Source: a candidate division Zixibacteria bacterium RBG-1 (lineage in GTDB: Bacteria > Zixibacteria > MSB-5A5 > DSPP01 > RBG-1). Taken from it: a stretch of 64,000 nt of DNA. Below the pieces are notes generated by a model that searched no databases, had not been told where the DNA came from, and worked only from the letters and a program-made list of their open reading frames with translations. Positions 35,847 to 45,160 of the stretch are shown here, piece by piece (within the stretch, counting starts at the first letter, position 1; every line of letters begins with the position of its first letter). The DNA is taken from NCBI GenBank assembly GCA_000447245.1, contig AUYT01000001.1:1172001-1236000 (forward strand), written 5' to 3'. A program made the translations under genes and the position numbers.

Positions 35847-36995
35847 ATGAAAAACATAATTTATTTTGAATTAGTTTGGATTGCTTTATTTTTGAATTGT
35901 AATTTGAAATCCCAACCCTCACTCCTTATCCCCGCTCCAAAGTCACCTTTTGCTGTAGGAAACGGCCCAACCGATGTCAAGCTGGGAGACATAAATAAAG
36001 ATGGGAAATTAGATATAATCACGGTAAATTACGAAAGCCATGATGTCACTATTTTACTGGGAGATGGGCAGGGAAATTTCAACCGTACAAAACTTTCACC
36101 TGTTGTCGATACTACTGCTTATTTGGTTGAAATCGAGGATTTGAATAAGGACTTAAAACCGGATTTAGTTGTCACGCATCATCACAGCTATGGGGTTACG
36201 GTTTTGCTGGGAAACGGTCAGGAAAATTTTTCACCTGCAACCGGCTCGCCATTTCTGGTGCACAAAGCAGAGAATCCCCATAGCCATGGGCTAGCTTTAG
36301 GGGATGTGAATAAGGATGGAAATTTGGACATTGTCACCAGCAATCATGGACATCACTCTGTCTCGGTGATGCTGGGGAATGGAAAAGGGAATTTTACTCC
36401 GGCTTCCGCGTCTCCCTTTACTGTTGGGCGAGGACCTTATCTTTTGGCCCTGGCCGATGTGAATAATGACAGGAATCTAGACATAATTACCCCCAATGTC
36501 AGTTCCAACAATGTAACTGTTTTGCTGGGGAGTGGAACAGGAAATTTTTCTGCGGCTCCAGGCTCACCTTATCCAGTTGAAGCCAGACCTTACTTCGCCA
36601 CTACGGGTGATTTAAATGGAGATGGCAACCTTGATATAATTACATCTCATGATGATATAAACAAAATCAGCTTTCTGTTGGGAGATGGAAAGGGGGGTTT
36701 TAAGGCGGCACCCGGTTCACCTCTGGATATTGGAAAAAGAGGATGGAAAGTTGTAGTCGCCGATATGGACCAGGTCTCTTTGGCTGATTTAGTAATATGC
36801 AATACCGGAGTTGACTTCATCACAGTTATGTTAGGGGATGGTAAAGAAAATTTCAAACCTGCACCAGGCTCTCCCTATGGAGTTGGAAGAGGGCCGACTG
36901 GCATTGCTATAGGAGATTTAAATAGTGATGGTAAAAAAGATATTGTAGTGGCAAATGCCAGAGGTAATAATGTGACAGTACTTTTGGCACGTTAA
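35847..36995 (+). CDS. Secreted FG-GAP/VCBS beta-propeller protein
   Basis: The 382-residue protein has an N-terminal signal-like segment and about seven repeats of the form GDxNKDGxLDI(V/I)T...VTVLLG.G.GNF..APGSP. These are FG-GAP/VCBS blades with calcium-binding Asp loops, forming an integrin-alpha-like propeller. Nothing but the propeller follows the signal. It is probably cell-surface or periplasmic and adhesive or binding; the ligand is unknown. AAAAAGGAG precedes the start. Confidence 0.85.
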   Translation: MKNIIYFELVWIALFLNCNLKSQPSLLIPAPKSPFAVGNGPTDVKLGDINKDGKLDIITVNYESHDVTILLGDGQGNFNRTKLSPVVDTTAYLVEIEDLNKDLKPDLVVTHHHSYGVTVLLGNGQENFSPATGSPFLVHKAENPHSHGLALGDVNKDGNLDIVTSNHGHHSVSVMLGNGKGNFTPASASPFTVGRGPYLLALADVNNDRNLDIITPNVSSNNVTVLLGSGTGNFSAAPGSPYPVEARPYFATTGDLNGDGNLDIITSHDDINKISFLLGDGKGGFKAAPGSPLDIGKRGWKVVVADMDQVSLADLVICNTGVDFITVMLGDGKENFKPAPGSPYGVGRGPTGIAIGDLNSDGKKDIVVANARGNNVTVLLAR

Positions 36996-37192
36996 GAAAT
37001 TCAAATATCTTCAGTCCGCAATTGCCTCGCTTGTAAATAAAAATCTCAAATTTTATTGAAACCTTTTTTATGAATAGGTGTCTAAAGCGGTAGTAAAGGG
37101 GAAAATTCCGGTCAGTAAATACAAAAAAATTGAACTCTTGTAAACTATTTTCGTAAATGGAGTATCACAAACCCGGAGGTCAAAGGGAGTTT

Positions 37193-39466
37193 ATGTTAAG
37201 GAAAATAGGATTATCGGTCTGGCTTACTTTTGCGGTCGGATTAGCCCAGGAGAACCCGGCACCCGACTCTGTCAAATCCAATTTCCAGCCCAATAAAAAT
37301 TTAGAAATCATTATCCCCAAATTAAATTCCAGCATCAAAGTGGACGGAGCTGTGGATGATGATGGCTGGATAAAAGCCGCCCGAGTGGGGAATTTCTGCG
37401 AAATCGAGCCCGGAGATAATTGCAAACCGCAAGTTGAGACTGAAGCCCTAATTACCTATGATGCTGACAAAATTTATTTTGCTTTTATCTGCTATGACAC
37501 CGATATGTCCAAGTTAAGAGCCACCTTGACCGACCGGGACCGAATGTTCTCGGACGACTGGGTGGGGGTGATGCTGAATACTTACGCGGATGACAAACAG
37601 GCCTATGAGCTTTATGCAAATCCTTACGGGATTCAGGGAGACTTAATCTGGACTCCCAACGATGAAGATGAAAGTTTTGATATGATCTGGCAGTCTGAAG
37701 CCAAAATCTACAACGACAAATGGGTTATGGAAATGTCGGTTCCCTTCAAAAGTCTGCGTTTTCCCAATTCAGAAGAACAAAAATGGAAACTCCATTTCAT
37801 CCGAACCAGACCCAGAGAAAGCCGACAACAAAATTCCTGGGCCCCCATTTCCAGAGATAACCCTTCACTCTTTAGCCAAGCTGGGTTTCTCACCGGGATT
37901 AAAAATATCAAAAGCGGAAAAAATTTGGAAATTTTACCTTACGTTTTAAGCTCTCAGGCTGGATATTTGTCAGATGACACTATTCCTAATTCTGACTTTA
38001 AAAATGAAAAAATAAAAGGGGATGCCGGAGTCGGTATTAAATATGGGATAACTTCCAATCTGACTTTAGATTTCGCTTTAAACCCTGATTTCAGTCAAGT
38101 GGAATCAGACGCTGACCAGATAGATGTCAACACCACTTTCGCTTTGTTTTATCCGGAAAAAAGACCTTTCTTTTTAGAAGGCAACGAAATCTTCAGCACC
38201 CCTATTAATGTGGCTTATACCCGTTCCATCAATGACCCGCTTTTGGCCGGAAAAATCACAGGCAAGATGGGAAAGTTCAGTCTCGGTTATATGGTCGGAT
38301 ATGATGAGCATTCTCCTTTCATAGTTCCTTTTGAGGAGCGCAGTGCGGTTTTGTCCACGGACAAGAAATCAGTTTCCAATATCCTGCGAATTAAGAGAGA
38401 TTTAAAAGGGGAGTCCTATGTAGGTCTAATTGCCACAGACCGGGAGATAGCAGATGCTTATAACCGGGTTTATGGTCTGGACGCTAACATAAGATTTCTG
38501 GGAAATTATAACTTATTGGGACAGATTTTGGGATATTCCACCAAAGAATTAAACGATACTGCTCTTTATTACGACCCCATTACTTTCGGGAAGGAAAATT
38601 ATAGCGGCAGCTTTGACGGAGAAAAATTCTCCGCGGCCGGGGGATTTATAGAATTAAACCGCAATGCCCGACACTGGAATTTCAACGTCCATTATGCCGA
38701 TGCTCCCCCGGAAGCCCGCAGGGATATCGGTTTTTTGAGTGAAAACAGTTTCCGCAGAGTACAATTTTGGCAGGGATACACTATGAGACCCAACAACAAA
38801 TTTTTCGTGGAAATTACTCCGCAGCTGAACGGAGGGCTTAAATACAGGCATATTGACGGCAGCTTAAGAGATCAATGGCTGACTCAGGAACTTTATCTGG
38901 GATTTAAGAAACAGCTCTCCCTCTACGGCAACTTCTTTTGGGTTAACAATGAGAAATTTGCCGGGGTCTGGCACAGAAATGTCCAGAGGGGGTATGCCGA
39001 GATAAGTTCCAACACCTATAAAAAGCTGACTGGCGGGGTTTGGTTTGAGTTAGGGAAATTTATTAACCGGGATGAAAATGAAAATATTGTTGGGAACGGT
39101 CATAATCTGGGTGTATGGATGACCATTAAGCCGGTCAGTCAATTGGTGATTGAGAATAATTACAATTATTCTGACTTATATAGACCGAATAATGGAGGAA
39201 AAATATTTTCCGGCTATATCCTGCGTAATAAAACGGTGTATCAGTTCAGCCGCAACTTTTTCGTCCGACTGGTGACGCAGTACGATTCTTTCGGGAAAAG
39301 TTTTGATCTGGACCCGCTTTTAAGCTACAAGTTAAATCCTTTCACCATATTTTATATCGGCTCCACGCATGATATCCGGGATTACGGCTCTTCTCCCAAT
39401 TATGATCGCTTTGTAGAAACCAACCGGCAGATTTTTGTGAAGCTGCAGTATCTGTGGAGAAGTTAG
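37193..39466 (+). CDS. DUF5916-like outer-membrane protein with N-terminal CBM9-like domain
   Basis: The start is set at ATG 37193, which follows AAAGGGAG and opens a signal peptide (MLRKIGLSVWLTFAVGLAQ); a frame from 37157 is longer but lacks a site. In the 757-residue product, KVDGAVDDDGWIKAA opens a CBM9-like sandwich (about 45-240), followed by a long strand-rich region with LDFALNPDFSQVESDADQ and FFLEGNEIF, hallmarks of DUF5916, ending in alternating strands that look like a membrane beta-barrel. The function is unknown. The final residue pattern QIFVKLQYLWRS resembles an outer-membrane barrel closing strand. Confidence 0.82.
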   Translation: MLRKIGLSVWLTFAVGLAQENPAPDSVKSNFQPNKNLEIIIPKLNSSIKVDGAVDDDGWIKAARVGNFCEIEPGDNCKPQVETEALITYDADKIYFAFICYDTDMSKLRATLTDRDRMFSDDWVGVMLNTYADDKQAYELYANPYGIQGDLIWTPNDEDESFDMIWQSEAKIYNDKWVMEMSVPFKSLRFPNSEEQKWKLHFIRTRPRESRQQNSWAPISRDNPSLFSQAGFLTGIKNIKSGKNLEILPYVLSSQAGYLSDDTIPNSDFKNEKIKGDAGVGIKYGITSNLTLDFALNPDFSQVESDADQIDVNTTFALFYPEKRPFFLEGNEIFSTPINVAYTRSINDPLLAGKITGKMGKFSLGYMVGYDEHSPFIVPFEERSAVLSTDKKSVSNILRIKRDLKGESYVGLIATDREIADAYNRVYGLDANIRFLGNYNLLGQILGYSTKELNDTALYYDPITFGKENYSGSFDGEKFSAAGGFIELNRNARHWNFNVHYADAPPEARRDIGFLSENSFRRVQFWQGYTMRPNNKFFVEITPQLNGGLKYRHIDGSLRDQWLTQELYLGFKKQLSLYGNFFWVNNEKFAGVWHRNVQRGYAEISSNTYKKLTGGVWFELGKFINRDENENIVGNGHNLGVWMTIKPVSQLVIENNYNYSDLYRPNNGGKIFSGYILRNKTVYQFSRNFFVRLVTQYDSFGKSFDLDPLLSYKLNPFTIFYIGSTHDIRDYGSSPNYDRFVETNRQIFVKLQYLWRS

Positions 39467-39526
39467 TTTTAATTCCTGTTTGAATTTTTCTTCCTATAGA
39501 TTATTATAAGGGTTAAAAGGGGAGAA

Positions 39527-39985
39527 ATGAATCCTTATATTCAGGGAAATATTACCAAACTTAAAGTCCTCTTGCCAGGTGAAAGAAAAAAAGCGTGGCA
39601 GTTAGTCGGAACTCCTCAGGGAATGGGGAAGTGGTTTCCTTTAGAATGTCTGGGGAAGATTGCCAAAGGGGAAACGATTGAGTTTATCTGGGTGGCCGGG
39701 GCTCCTGAAAAATTTAAAGTTCTGGATGTAAAAGAAAATGAATCCTGGGAGATGGAGTGGGTAGAAGGTGCCAAAGTCAAATATCATCTGGAATCGGAAA
39801 GTCCGGTTATTTTTTCTCTGGAGGTCAGTTACCCGGATAATGAGCAGGGGAAAGCAACCCAGTTGATTGAAGTGGCGGGGTGGACTTTTTATTTAGCGAA
39901 TTTGAAGTCGGTGGTGATGGGGGGACCGGATTTGCGCAGAAAAAATTCTTCGTACGGTTGGAAGGAAGGTTTTATTGATGGATAG
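39527..39985 (+). CDS. SRPBCC/AHSA1-like domain protein
   Basis: A 152-residue protein with AAAAGGGGAG upstream. GERKKAWQLVGTPQGMGKWFP begins a START/SRPBCC-like fold: a helix, then strands including EFIWVAGAPEKFKVLDVKENESWEMEW. Such proteins bind hydrophobic ligands or act as Hsp90 co-factors. No catalytic set is evident and the ligand is unknown. Confidence 0.7.
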   Translation: MNPYIQGNITKLKVLLPGERKKAWQLVGTPQGMGKWFPLECLGKIAKGETIEFIWVAGAPEKFKVLDVKENESWEMEWVEGAKVKYHLESESPVIFSLEVSYPDNEQGKATQLIEVAGWTFYLANLKSVVMGGPDLRRKNSSYGWKEGFIDG

Positions 39986-40026
39986 AGTGACCCCTTCGGC
40001 TTTGCTCAGGGTAAACCCCACCCTTG

Positions 40027-40046
40027 CCCTCCCCTACAGGGGAGGG
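40027..40046. repeat. GC-rich palindrome CCCTCCCCT/AGGGGAGGG
   Basis: A perfect 9-bp inverted repeat with a two-base loop, preceded by ACCCCACCCTTG. The same core, imperfect, occurs inside element E1 at 26388-26409, so this is another dispersed intergenic repeat. Confidence 0.65.
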
Positions 40047-40062
40047 AACATGAGCATTAAAC

Positions 40063-40091
40063 TTGACAGTACTCATAAAAAATATTAAAAT
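40063..40091 (+). promoter_or_regulatory. Sigma-70 promoter for the DUF1579 gene
   Basis: TTGACA (40063-40068), 17-base spacer, TAAAAT (40086-40091), 32 bases before the start codon. Confidence 0.65.
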
Positions 40092-40123
40092 AAATCATAA
40101 ACCTTAACATAAAAGGAGGAATA

Positions 40124-40735
40124 ATGAGAAAAAGTTTAGCCATACTTCTGGTTTTAGTATTGGCAACGGCTTTGGTCGTGGCCGTGGCACAGGATAAGCC
40201 CGCTAAATCCAAATCAGAGCAGGAAGCCATGCCCATGGGTATGCCGCCTATGCCTACTGCGGAGTTAGCCAAGCTGGATGTTTTTTTAGGAACCTGGAGC
40301 GGTGATGAAACTATAAATTTTCCGGGAATGCCGCCCAACACCAAAACCAAGTCCACCATTGTGACTAAGAAAACCCTGGGCGGGATGTATATAATGGGAA
40401 GTTACAAAGGTGGCTGGGAAGTGGACGGAAAGAAAACAGATTTTGAAGGGATGTCGCTTACGACTTATGACGCAATGAAGCAGACTTATCGGGAATGGTG
40501 GTTTGATTCTATGGGTTGGGGGAGCGAGTCGCAGGGGAAATGGGTGGATGATAAGACCTATGTGGCTGAATCTTCCGGCGATATGGGAGGCCAGCCGTTC
40601 AAACAGAGAGGGACTACGAATATTGTTTCCCCGACCAAACATACTACGAAAATGGAGATGGATATGGGGCAGGGGTGGGTTACTACTATGGAAGGGACTT
40701 ATACCAAGCAGGCTGAAAAAAAGGCCAATAAGTAA
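40124..40735 (+). CDS. Secreted DUF1579 family protein
   Basis: The 203-residue product has a signal peptide (MRKSLAILLVLVLATALVVAVAQ cut near 23) and AAAGGAGG before ATG. LAKLDVFLGTWSGDE, TKKTLGGMYIMG and a MGWGS...GKWVDDKTY pattern match DUF1579, a lipocalin-like beta-barrel. A Met/Pro-rich linker (MPMGMPPMP) follows the signal. The function of the family is unknown. A strong terminator follows. Confidence 0.82.
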   Translation: MRKSLAILLVLVLATALVVAVAQDKPAKSKSEQEAMPMGMPPMPTAELAKLDVFLGTWSGDETINFPGMPPNTKTKSTIVTKKTLGGMYIMGSYKGGWEVDGKKTDFEGMSLTTYDAMKQTYREWWFDSMGWGSESQGKWVDDKTYVAESSGDMGGQPFKQRGTTNIVSPTKHTTKMEMDMGQGWVTTMEGTYTKQAEKKANK

Positions 40736-40751
40736 AAAGGATTTGTGTGGA

Positions 40752-40789
40752 AAAAGCCGGGTGTCTGAAAAAGATGTCCGGCTTTTTTT
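40752..40789 (+). terminator. Intrinsic terminator after the DUF1579 gene
   Basis: AAAGCCGG (40753-40760) pairs with CCGGCTTT (40778-40785) and runs into a T7 tract. Confidence 0.88.
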
Positions 40790-40823
40790 ATGGAGATGCA
40801 AATTATGATATTAGGGTTATAAA

Positions 40824-41417
40824 ATGAGTAAAATCAAAATTAGACCAAAGTGGTTACGCTTAACAGAAGAAATCAATGCACTTGACTATCTTCAGCAAGC
40901 ACACAATTTTCTACTTCATACCGAGAAAAATCCTATTTTTTGGAAATGGGTGATTATTTCGCTATATGGCGCTCTATATGGATTTGCAATCTGTGCTCTC
41001 AAGGGAACTAATTATCACATGGTAACATTTGAGACCAAAAAGGGTCTTCGAAAACTCATTACTTTCGATGAAGCTTTAAGGCGTTGTCAAAATATAAATC
41101 AGATGCGGTTGGGTGGAACCCGCAGAGCGCTTTCGCTATCCGATGGGCAGAGGGAATCCATTAGGATATTGGAAAAATATTATAGAAACAGATTTATTCA
41201 CTATAAACCTCTGTTCTGGTATATTGAACTCCACGATGTGCCCTTAATAACTATGGATGTCTTAGGAGTAGTCCGCTTTTTGGCGTTGAGCGGTGGACTC
41301 TATGTTAATCTTAACAAAAACCAAAGAAAGAAAATAAAATCTTTGATTTTTCAGAGTAGACATTTTTTAAAAAAGAGCAAGCTCTACCAGGAAGCAACAT
41401 TGGCATCTAAAGTATAA
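40824..41417 (+). CDS. Hypothetical protein, HEPN-like
   Basis: A 197-residue all-helical protein. It opens with INALDYLQQAHNFLLHTE, then a Trp/Tyr-rich helix (WKWVIISLYGALYGFAICAL), and carries RNRFIHYKP near residue 128, an R-x4-H arrangement like the HEPN RNase motif. HEPN identity is suggested, not proven. No antitoxin or other defence gene is adjacent. It lies alone between a terminator and the dcd promoter, and its base use is slightly A/T-rich compared with its neighbours. Confidence 0.5.
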   Translation: MSKIKIRPKWLRLTEEINALDYLQQAHNFLLHTEKNPIFWKWVIISLYGALYGFAICALKGTNYHMVTFETKKGLRKLITFDEALRRCQNINQMRLGGTRRALSLSDGQRESIRILEKYYRNRFIHYKPLFWYIELHDVPLITMDVLGVVRFLALSGGLYVNLNKNQRKKIKSLIFQSRHFLKKSKLYQEATLASKV

Positions 41418-41426
41418 AACTTTGAA

Positions 41427-41455
41427 TTGACACTTCCCATTCTTCTTCTTATAAT
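41427..41455 (+). promoter_or_regulatory. Consensus sigma-70 promoter of the dcd operon
   Basis: TTGACA, 17 bases, TATAAT: a perfect match to the consensus. The roughly 90-base leader that follows contains dispersed repeats of families B and C. Confidence 0.8.
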
Positions 41456-41464
41456 ACGTCACAA

Positions 41465-41484
41465 ATGATTCAACAACTTCACCA
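41465..41484. repeat. Dispersed repeat, family B copy 3
   Basis: ATGATTCAACAACTTCACCA, a variant of the 28026 repeat, in the dcd leader. Confidence 0.6.
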
Positions 41485-41499
41485 CAAGAACAAATTAAA

Positions 41500-41527
41500 C
41501 TTGTCCCTACGGGATAGTGAAAACCTA
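41500..41527 (+). repeat. Dispersed repeat, family C
   Basis: CTTGTCCCTACGGGATAGTG followed by AAAACCTA. The same core occurs inside E2 (27345-27370) and at 53318-53344, each time just upstream of a start codon. Confidence 0.75.
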
Positions 41528-41553
41528 CAACTCTTTCAACAAAGGACCAAAAA

Positions 41554-42114
41554 ATGCCCATAAAATCAGACCGCTGGATAAAAGAAATGGCACTAAAACA
41601 CGACATGATAAAACCCTTCTCTACCAGCCAGGTCAGCAAAAACAAAGTCTCCTACGGACTCTCCTCCTACGGCTACGACATCCGGGTCTCCGACGAATTC
41701 AAAATCTTCACCAACGTCAACAGCACCATCGTCGACCCCAAACATTTCGACCAGCGCTCCCTTGTCGACACCAAATCCGCCTATTGCCTGATACCCCCCA
41801 ATTCCTTCGCCTTAGCCCGCACCGTAGAATATTTCAAAATCCCCCGCAATATATTGACCATCTGCCTGGGAAAATCCACCTATGCCCGCTGCGGAATCAT
41901 CGTCAACGTCACCCCCTTTGAGCCGGAGTGGGAGGGATACGCCACTTTGGAAATTTCCAATACCACACCTCTACCAGCCAAAATTTACGCCAATGAAGGA
42001 ATCGCCCAGATAATATTTTTAGAATCAGACGAAGAATGTCTAATCTCCTACAAAGATAAAAAAGGAAAATATCAGGGGCAGAAGAAAATTACTTTGCCTA
42101 GAATTTCTTCATGA
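41554..42114 (+). CDS. dcd: dCTP deaminase
   Basis: The 186-residue enzyme converts dCTP to dUTP in dTTP synthesis. [10 protein letters not shown] near residue 31 and [22 protein letters not shown] with the catalytic Glu and substrate-binding Ser/Arg, then [14 protein letters not shown] and EGIAQI, are diagnostic. AAAGGA lies upstream. It heads an operon with cobO, overlapping it by four bases. Confidence 0.93.
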   Translation: MPIKSDRWIKEMALKHDMIKPFSTSQVSKNKVSYGLSSYGYDIRVSDEFKIFTNVNSTIVDPKHFDQRSLVDTKSAYCLIPPNSFALARTVEYFKIPRNILTICLGKSTYARCGIIVNVTPFEPEWEGYATLEISNTTPLPAKIYANEGIAQIIFLESDEECLISYKDKKGKYQGQKKITLPRISS

Positions 42115-42656
42115 GTGAAAAAGCTGAACGGGTCGGTTTAATACTGGTCTATACCGGAGACGGGAAAGGGAAGACCACCGCGGCTTTAGGCACAACTATC
42201 CGAGCCATCGGCTACAACTGGAAAATTCTGGTGATTCAGTTCATCAAAGGCTCCTGGACTTACGGGGAGATGAAGGGGATAAAAAAATTAGAGCCGAATG
42301 TGGAATTAGCAGTTTTGGGAAAAGGGTTTGTCGGTATAATAGACGATAAACTCCCCCGTTCCGAGCATGAAAAAGCCGGTGTCGAAGCGTTAAACTATGC
42401 CAAAGAGAAAATTTCATCGGACCGGTATGACATGATTATTTTAGATGAAATAAACGTGGCACTCTCCCTGGGGCTGATTGATTTAGCAGAAGTCAAAGAG
42501 ATGTTAAAAACAAAACCTAAAAGGTTGCATCTCATTTTAACCGGTAGAAACGCTCATCCGGATATAATCGAAATGGCTGATTTGGTTACCGAGATGAAAG
42601 AAATCAAACATCCTTATCAAAAGGGGATTCTGGCCCAAAAAGGGGTGGACTTTTAG
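42111..42656 (+). CDS. cobO: Cob(I)alamin / cobyrinate adenosyltransferase
   Basis: The 181-residue CobA/CobO/BtuR-type enzyme has P-loop [12 protein letters not shown], then [13 protein letters not shown] and [16 protein letters not shown]. It attaches the adenosyl group from ATP to reduced corrinoid. It overlaps dcd by four bases and abuts the next gene, so the three form one transcript. No other cobalamin gene is in the window, so salvage is as likely as synthesis. Confidence 0.9.
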   Translation: MSEKAERVGLILVYTGDGKGKTTAALGTTIRAIGYNWKILVIQFIKGSWTYGEMKGIKKLEPNVELAVLGKGFVGIIDDKLPRSEHEKAGVEALNYAKEKISSDRYDMIILDEINVALSLGLIDLAEVKEMLKTKPKRLHLILTGRNAHPDIIEMADLVTEMKEIKHPYQKGILAQKGVDF

Positions 42657-43544
42657 ATGATTTTGGTAGCCGGGGGGACTGGATTTATCGGCAGTAATAT
42701 TGTCAAAGAATTAGTCAAAAGAAACCACAAAGTCAAAACCTTAGTGCATACCGGCACCAATCTATCTCGGTTGAAAAACTTAAATTTAGAATATGCCAAC
42801 GGCGATATTACAGATATAAATTCATTGGATAAACCCTTCACGGATGTCAAAATAGTTTACAATGTAGTGGGAATAATTCAGGAAACCAGAAGAGCTAATT
42901 TTGATTCGATTCATGTTCTGGGAACCAAAAATTTAGTGGAAATGTCCAACAAAGTGGGTGTAGAATATTTCGTACACATCAGTTCATTAGGAACCAGACC
43001 CAATGCAGTGAGCAGGTATCATCAAAGCAAATGGAAAGCGGAGCAGTCAGTAGTTTCCTCCGGCATCCCCTACACCATCTTTCGACCATCGGTAGTTTTC
43101 GGGCCGGATGATGAGTTTATCAACATGCTGGCAAGAATGCTACAATATATGCCGATTTTTCCTATAATTGATTCAGGCGGTGCCAAAATGCAGCCGGTTT
43201 ACGTAGGGGATTTAGCTCGCTGTGCGGTAGAATGCCTGAATAACTCTGAAGCCAAAAATAAAATTTTTGAAATCGGCGGACCGGACAGATCTATTCTGGA
43301 AGAAATAGTGGATTTAATCAAAGAGTACAGAGGATTCAAAAGATTAAAACTTAAGATACCCTACAAATTAATGTTCACCCTCTCCAAAACTTTGGAGAAT
43401 ATGTTCTGGAAAGTACCTGTCTCTACTGAACAACTTATCATGTTAAAAGAAGATAATATCTGCGATAATTTAGAAATTGAAAAAGTTTTTAAAGTCAAAT
43501 TAACCAGTTTAAGAGAAGGGATAAAATCTTACTGGCAGAATTAA
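42657..43544 (+). CDS. NAD-binding atypical SDR (complex I NDUFA9-like)
   Basis: The 295-residue protein opens MILVAGGTGFIGSNIV, an extended/atypical SDR Rossmann motif, and has YHQSKWKAEQSV in place of the YxxxK site, together with RPSVVFGP. This combination matches the NDUFA9 39-kDa-like SDR5 family found in bacteria with complex I. Whether it is a complex I accessory or a separate oxidoreductase cannot be told. The start is directly after the cobO stop. Confidence 0.82.
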   Translation: MILVAGGTGFIGSNIVKELVKRNHKVKTLVHTGTNLSRLKNLNLEYANGDITDINSLDKPFTDVKIVYNVVGIIQETRRANFDSIHVLGTKNLVEMSNKVGVEYFVHISSLGTRPNAVSRYHQSKWKAEQSVVSSGIPYTIFRPSVVFGPDDEFINMLARMLQYMPIFPIIDSGGAKMQPVYVGDLARCAVECLNNSEAKNKIFEIGGPDRSILEEIVDLIKEYRGFKRLKLKIPYKLMFTLSKTLENMFWKVPVSTEQLIMLKEDNICDNLEIEKVFKVKLTSLREGIKSYWQN

Positions 43545-43606
43545 GCGCCGGTTGGCTTGGCTTAAGACCAAAAATAGAATATATTAGACCGTAAATAATT
43601 TAGCCT

Positions 43607-44038
43607 ATGGGAAATGTGACGGTAAAATACATAAACAATCTGCAGCTGGGGATAATTGCCGGTGAACACAGATTAATCGCAGATGAGCACAAAGAAAAGG
43701 GGGGAGATGATTTGGGACCGGACCCCTATGAATATCTTTTGGCGGCTTTGGGTTCCTGCACCGCTATGACTTTACTTATGTATGCCCGCCGGAAAAATAT
43801 GCCGCTTGAATCGGTGGAGGTAGACTTGTCTTTCAAAAGAGAGCATAAGCAGGATGCCGCAGAAGTGGAAGAAAAGAGAAATTTCATAGAAAAAATTACC
43901 CGCGAGATTCATGTCAAAGGGAATTTGAGCGAACAAGAAAAAAACAGATTGTTAGAGATTGCCCAGAAATGTCCGGTGCATAAGACCATAACTTCCAGAC
44001 CAGAAGTGCAAGATACCATCTTCTTAAATCAAAGATAA
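43607..44038 (+). CDS. OsmC/Ohr family protein
   Basis: A 143-residue protein with the two redox Cys of the family: GSCTAMTL near residue 51 and CPVHKTI near residue 124. DPYEYLLAALG is typical. OsmC proteins reduce organic hydroperoxides using lipoylated partners in some species; lipA is three bases downstream, which fits but does not prove such a link. Confidence 0.9.
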   Translation: MGNVTVKYINNLQLGIIAGEHRLIADEHKEKGGDDLGPDPYEYLLAALGSCTAMTLLMYARRKNMPLESVEVDLSFKREHKQDAAEVEEKRNFIEKITREIHVKGNLSEQEKNRLLEIAQKCPVHKTITSRPEVQDTIFLNQR

Positions 44039-44041
44039 AAT

Positions 44042-44944
44042 ATGATTAAGCATAGACTGACAGTTCAGACACCGCCCAATCCAGAAATGTTGCGAAAGCC
44101 GGAATGGCTAAAAGTCAGGGGAAATTTCGGGGATAATTACAGAAATGTGAAAAATTTAATCGGAGATTTAAATTTACACTCGGTCTGTCAGGAAGCCTCC
44201 TGTCCCAATATCGCCGAATGTTTTTCTCATAAAACAGCTACCTTTTTATTATTGGGTTCTGTTTGCACCCGTGGTTGTACTTTTTGTGATATCGCCAGAG
44301 GGAAGCCGGAACATTTGGATATGGATGAGCCCAATCGCATTGTGGAAGCGGTCCGCCGAATGGGTTTAAAATATATTGTTTTAACTTCGGTAACCAGAGA
44401 TGACCTAAAGGATGGGGGAGCGATTATTTATGCTAAATGCCTGGAAGAGATGAGAAAACATTTGCCGGAAGTGCAGGTAGAAGTTCTAATCCCGGATTTC
44501 AGAGGCAATAAAGAAGCCCTCAAAACCGTGATTGATGCCAAGCCCGTGGTTTTAAACCACAATCTTGAAACAGCCGAACGACTCTATCCTCAAGTCCGGC
44601 TGGGTTCAAATTATAAAAGGTCATTGACCTTGTTAGCCCAAGCCAAGGAATTTGACCCGGAGATGATTACCAAATCCGGCATAATGCTGGGTTGTGGTGA
44701 GACCTGGGAAGAAATTTTAGAAGTGATGGATGATTTGCGCGAAATAAAAGTGGACTTAATGACCATCGGACAATATTTGCGCCCTTCTCTATGGCACCTG
44801 CCGGTAGCCAAATATTACCATCCGGATGAATTCAAACAATTAGCCGAAGTAGGACGCTCCAAAGGCTTTAGAAATGTTTTTTCCGGGCCTTTGGTAAGAA
44901 GTTCCTACCATGCCGGGGAACAGCTAAGCTCGCCGGTCTATTAA
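44042..44944 (+). CDS. lipA: Lipoyl synthase
   Basis: The 300-residue radical-SAM enzyme inserts two sulfurs into octanoyl groups. The auxiliary-cluster Cys lie in CQEASCPNIAEC, the radical-SAM cluster in CTRGCTFCDI, and the C-terminal Arg-Ser-Ser motif in VRSSYHAGE. All are intact. It follows the OsmC gene with no gap for a promoter, so the two are probably co-transcribed. The 216-bp space after it shows nothing recognisable. Confidence 0.95.
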   Translation: MIKHRLTVQTPPNPEMLRKPEWLKVRGNFGDNYRNVKNLIGDLNLHSVCQEASCPNIAECFSHKTATFLLLGSVCTRGCTFCDIARGKPEHLDMDEPNRIVEAVRRMGLKYIVLTSVTRDDLKDGGAIIYAKCLEEMRKHLPEVQVEVLIPDFRGNKEALKTVIDAKPVVLNHNLETAERLYPQVRLGSNYKRSLTLLAQAKEFDPEMITKSGIMLGCGETWEEILEVMDDLREIKVDLMTIGQYLRPSLWHLPVAKYYHPDEFKQLAEVGRSKGFRNVFSGPLVRSSYHAGEQLSSPVY

Positions 44945-45160
44945 GCCCATAATTTCTCTTAAGATTCTGATTCTATCCTGAACTGAATAATTATTTGCTT
45001 TAAATTTAGTTTATTTTCAGTTAGATACTTGTATATAGCTATTCACAGCTAAGCCCCATATTATATAGGTTTTCAGCCAGTTTATTTTTTGACCAATTTT
45101 TCAAAAATCAATTAACTTAATTGCCGGACTTTCCGATATTGCTGTAGAACAGCAAATCCT

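Noticed and set aside
40286-40801. 171-residue reverse-strand ORF
   Set aside because: It is a shadow of the DUF1579 gene and crosses its terminator.
41517-41921. 134-residue forward ORF rich in Arg, His and Gln
   Set aside because: It overlaps dcd in another frame, and its composition is typical of an out-of-frame read.
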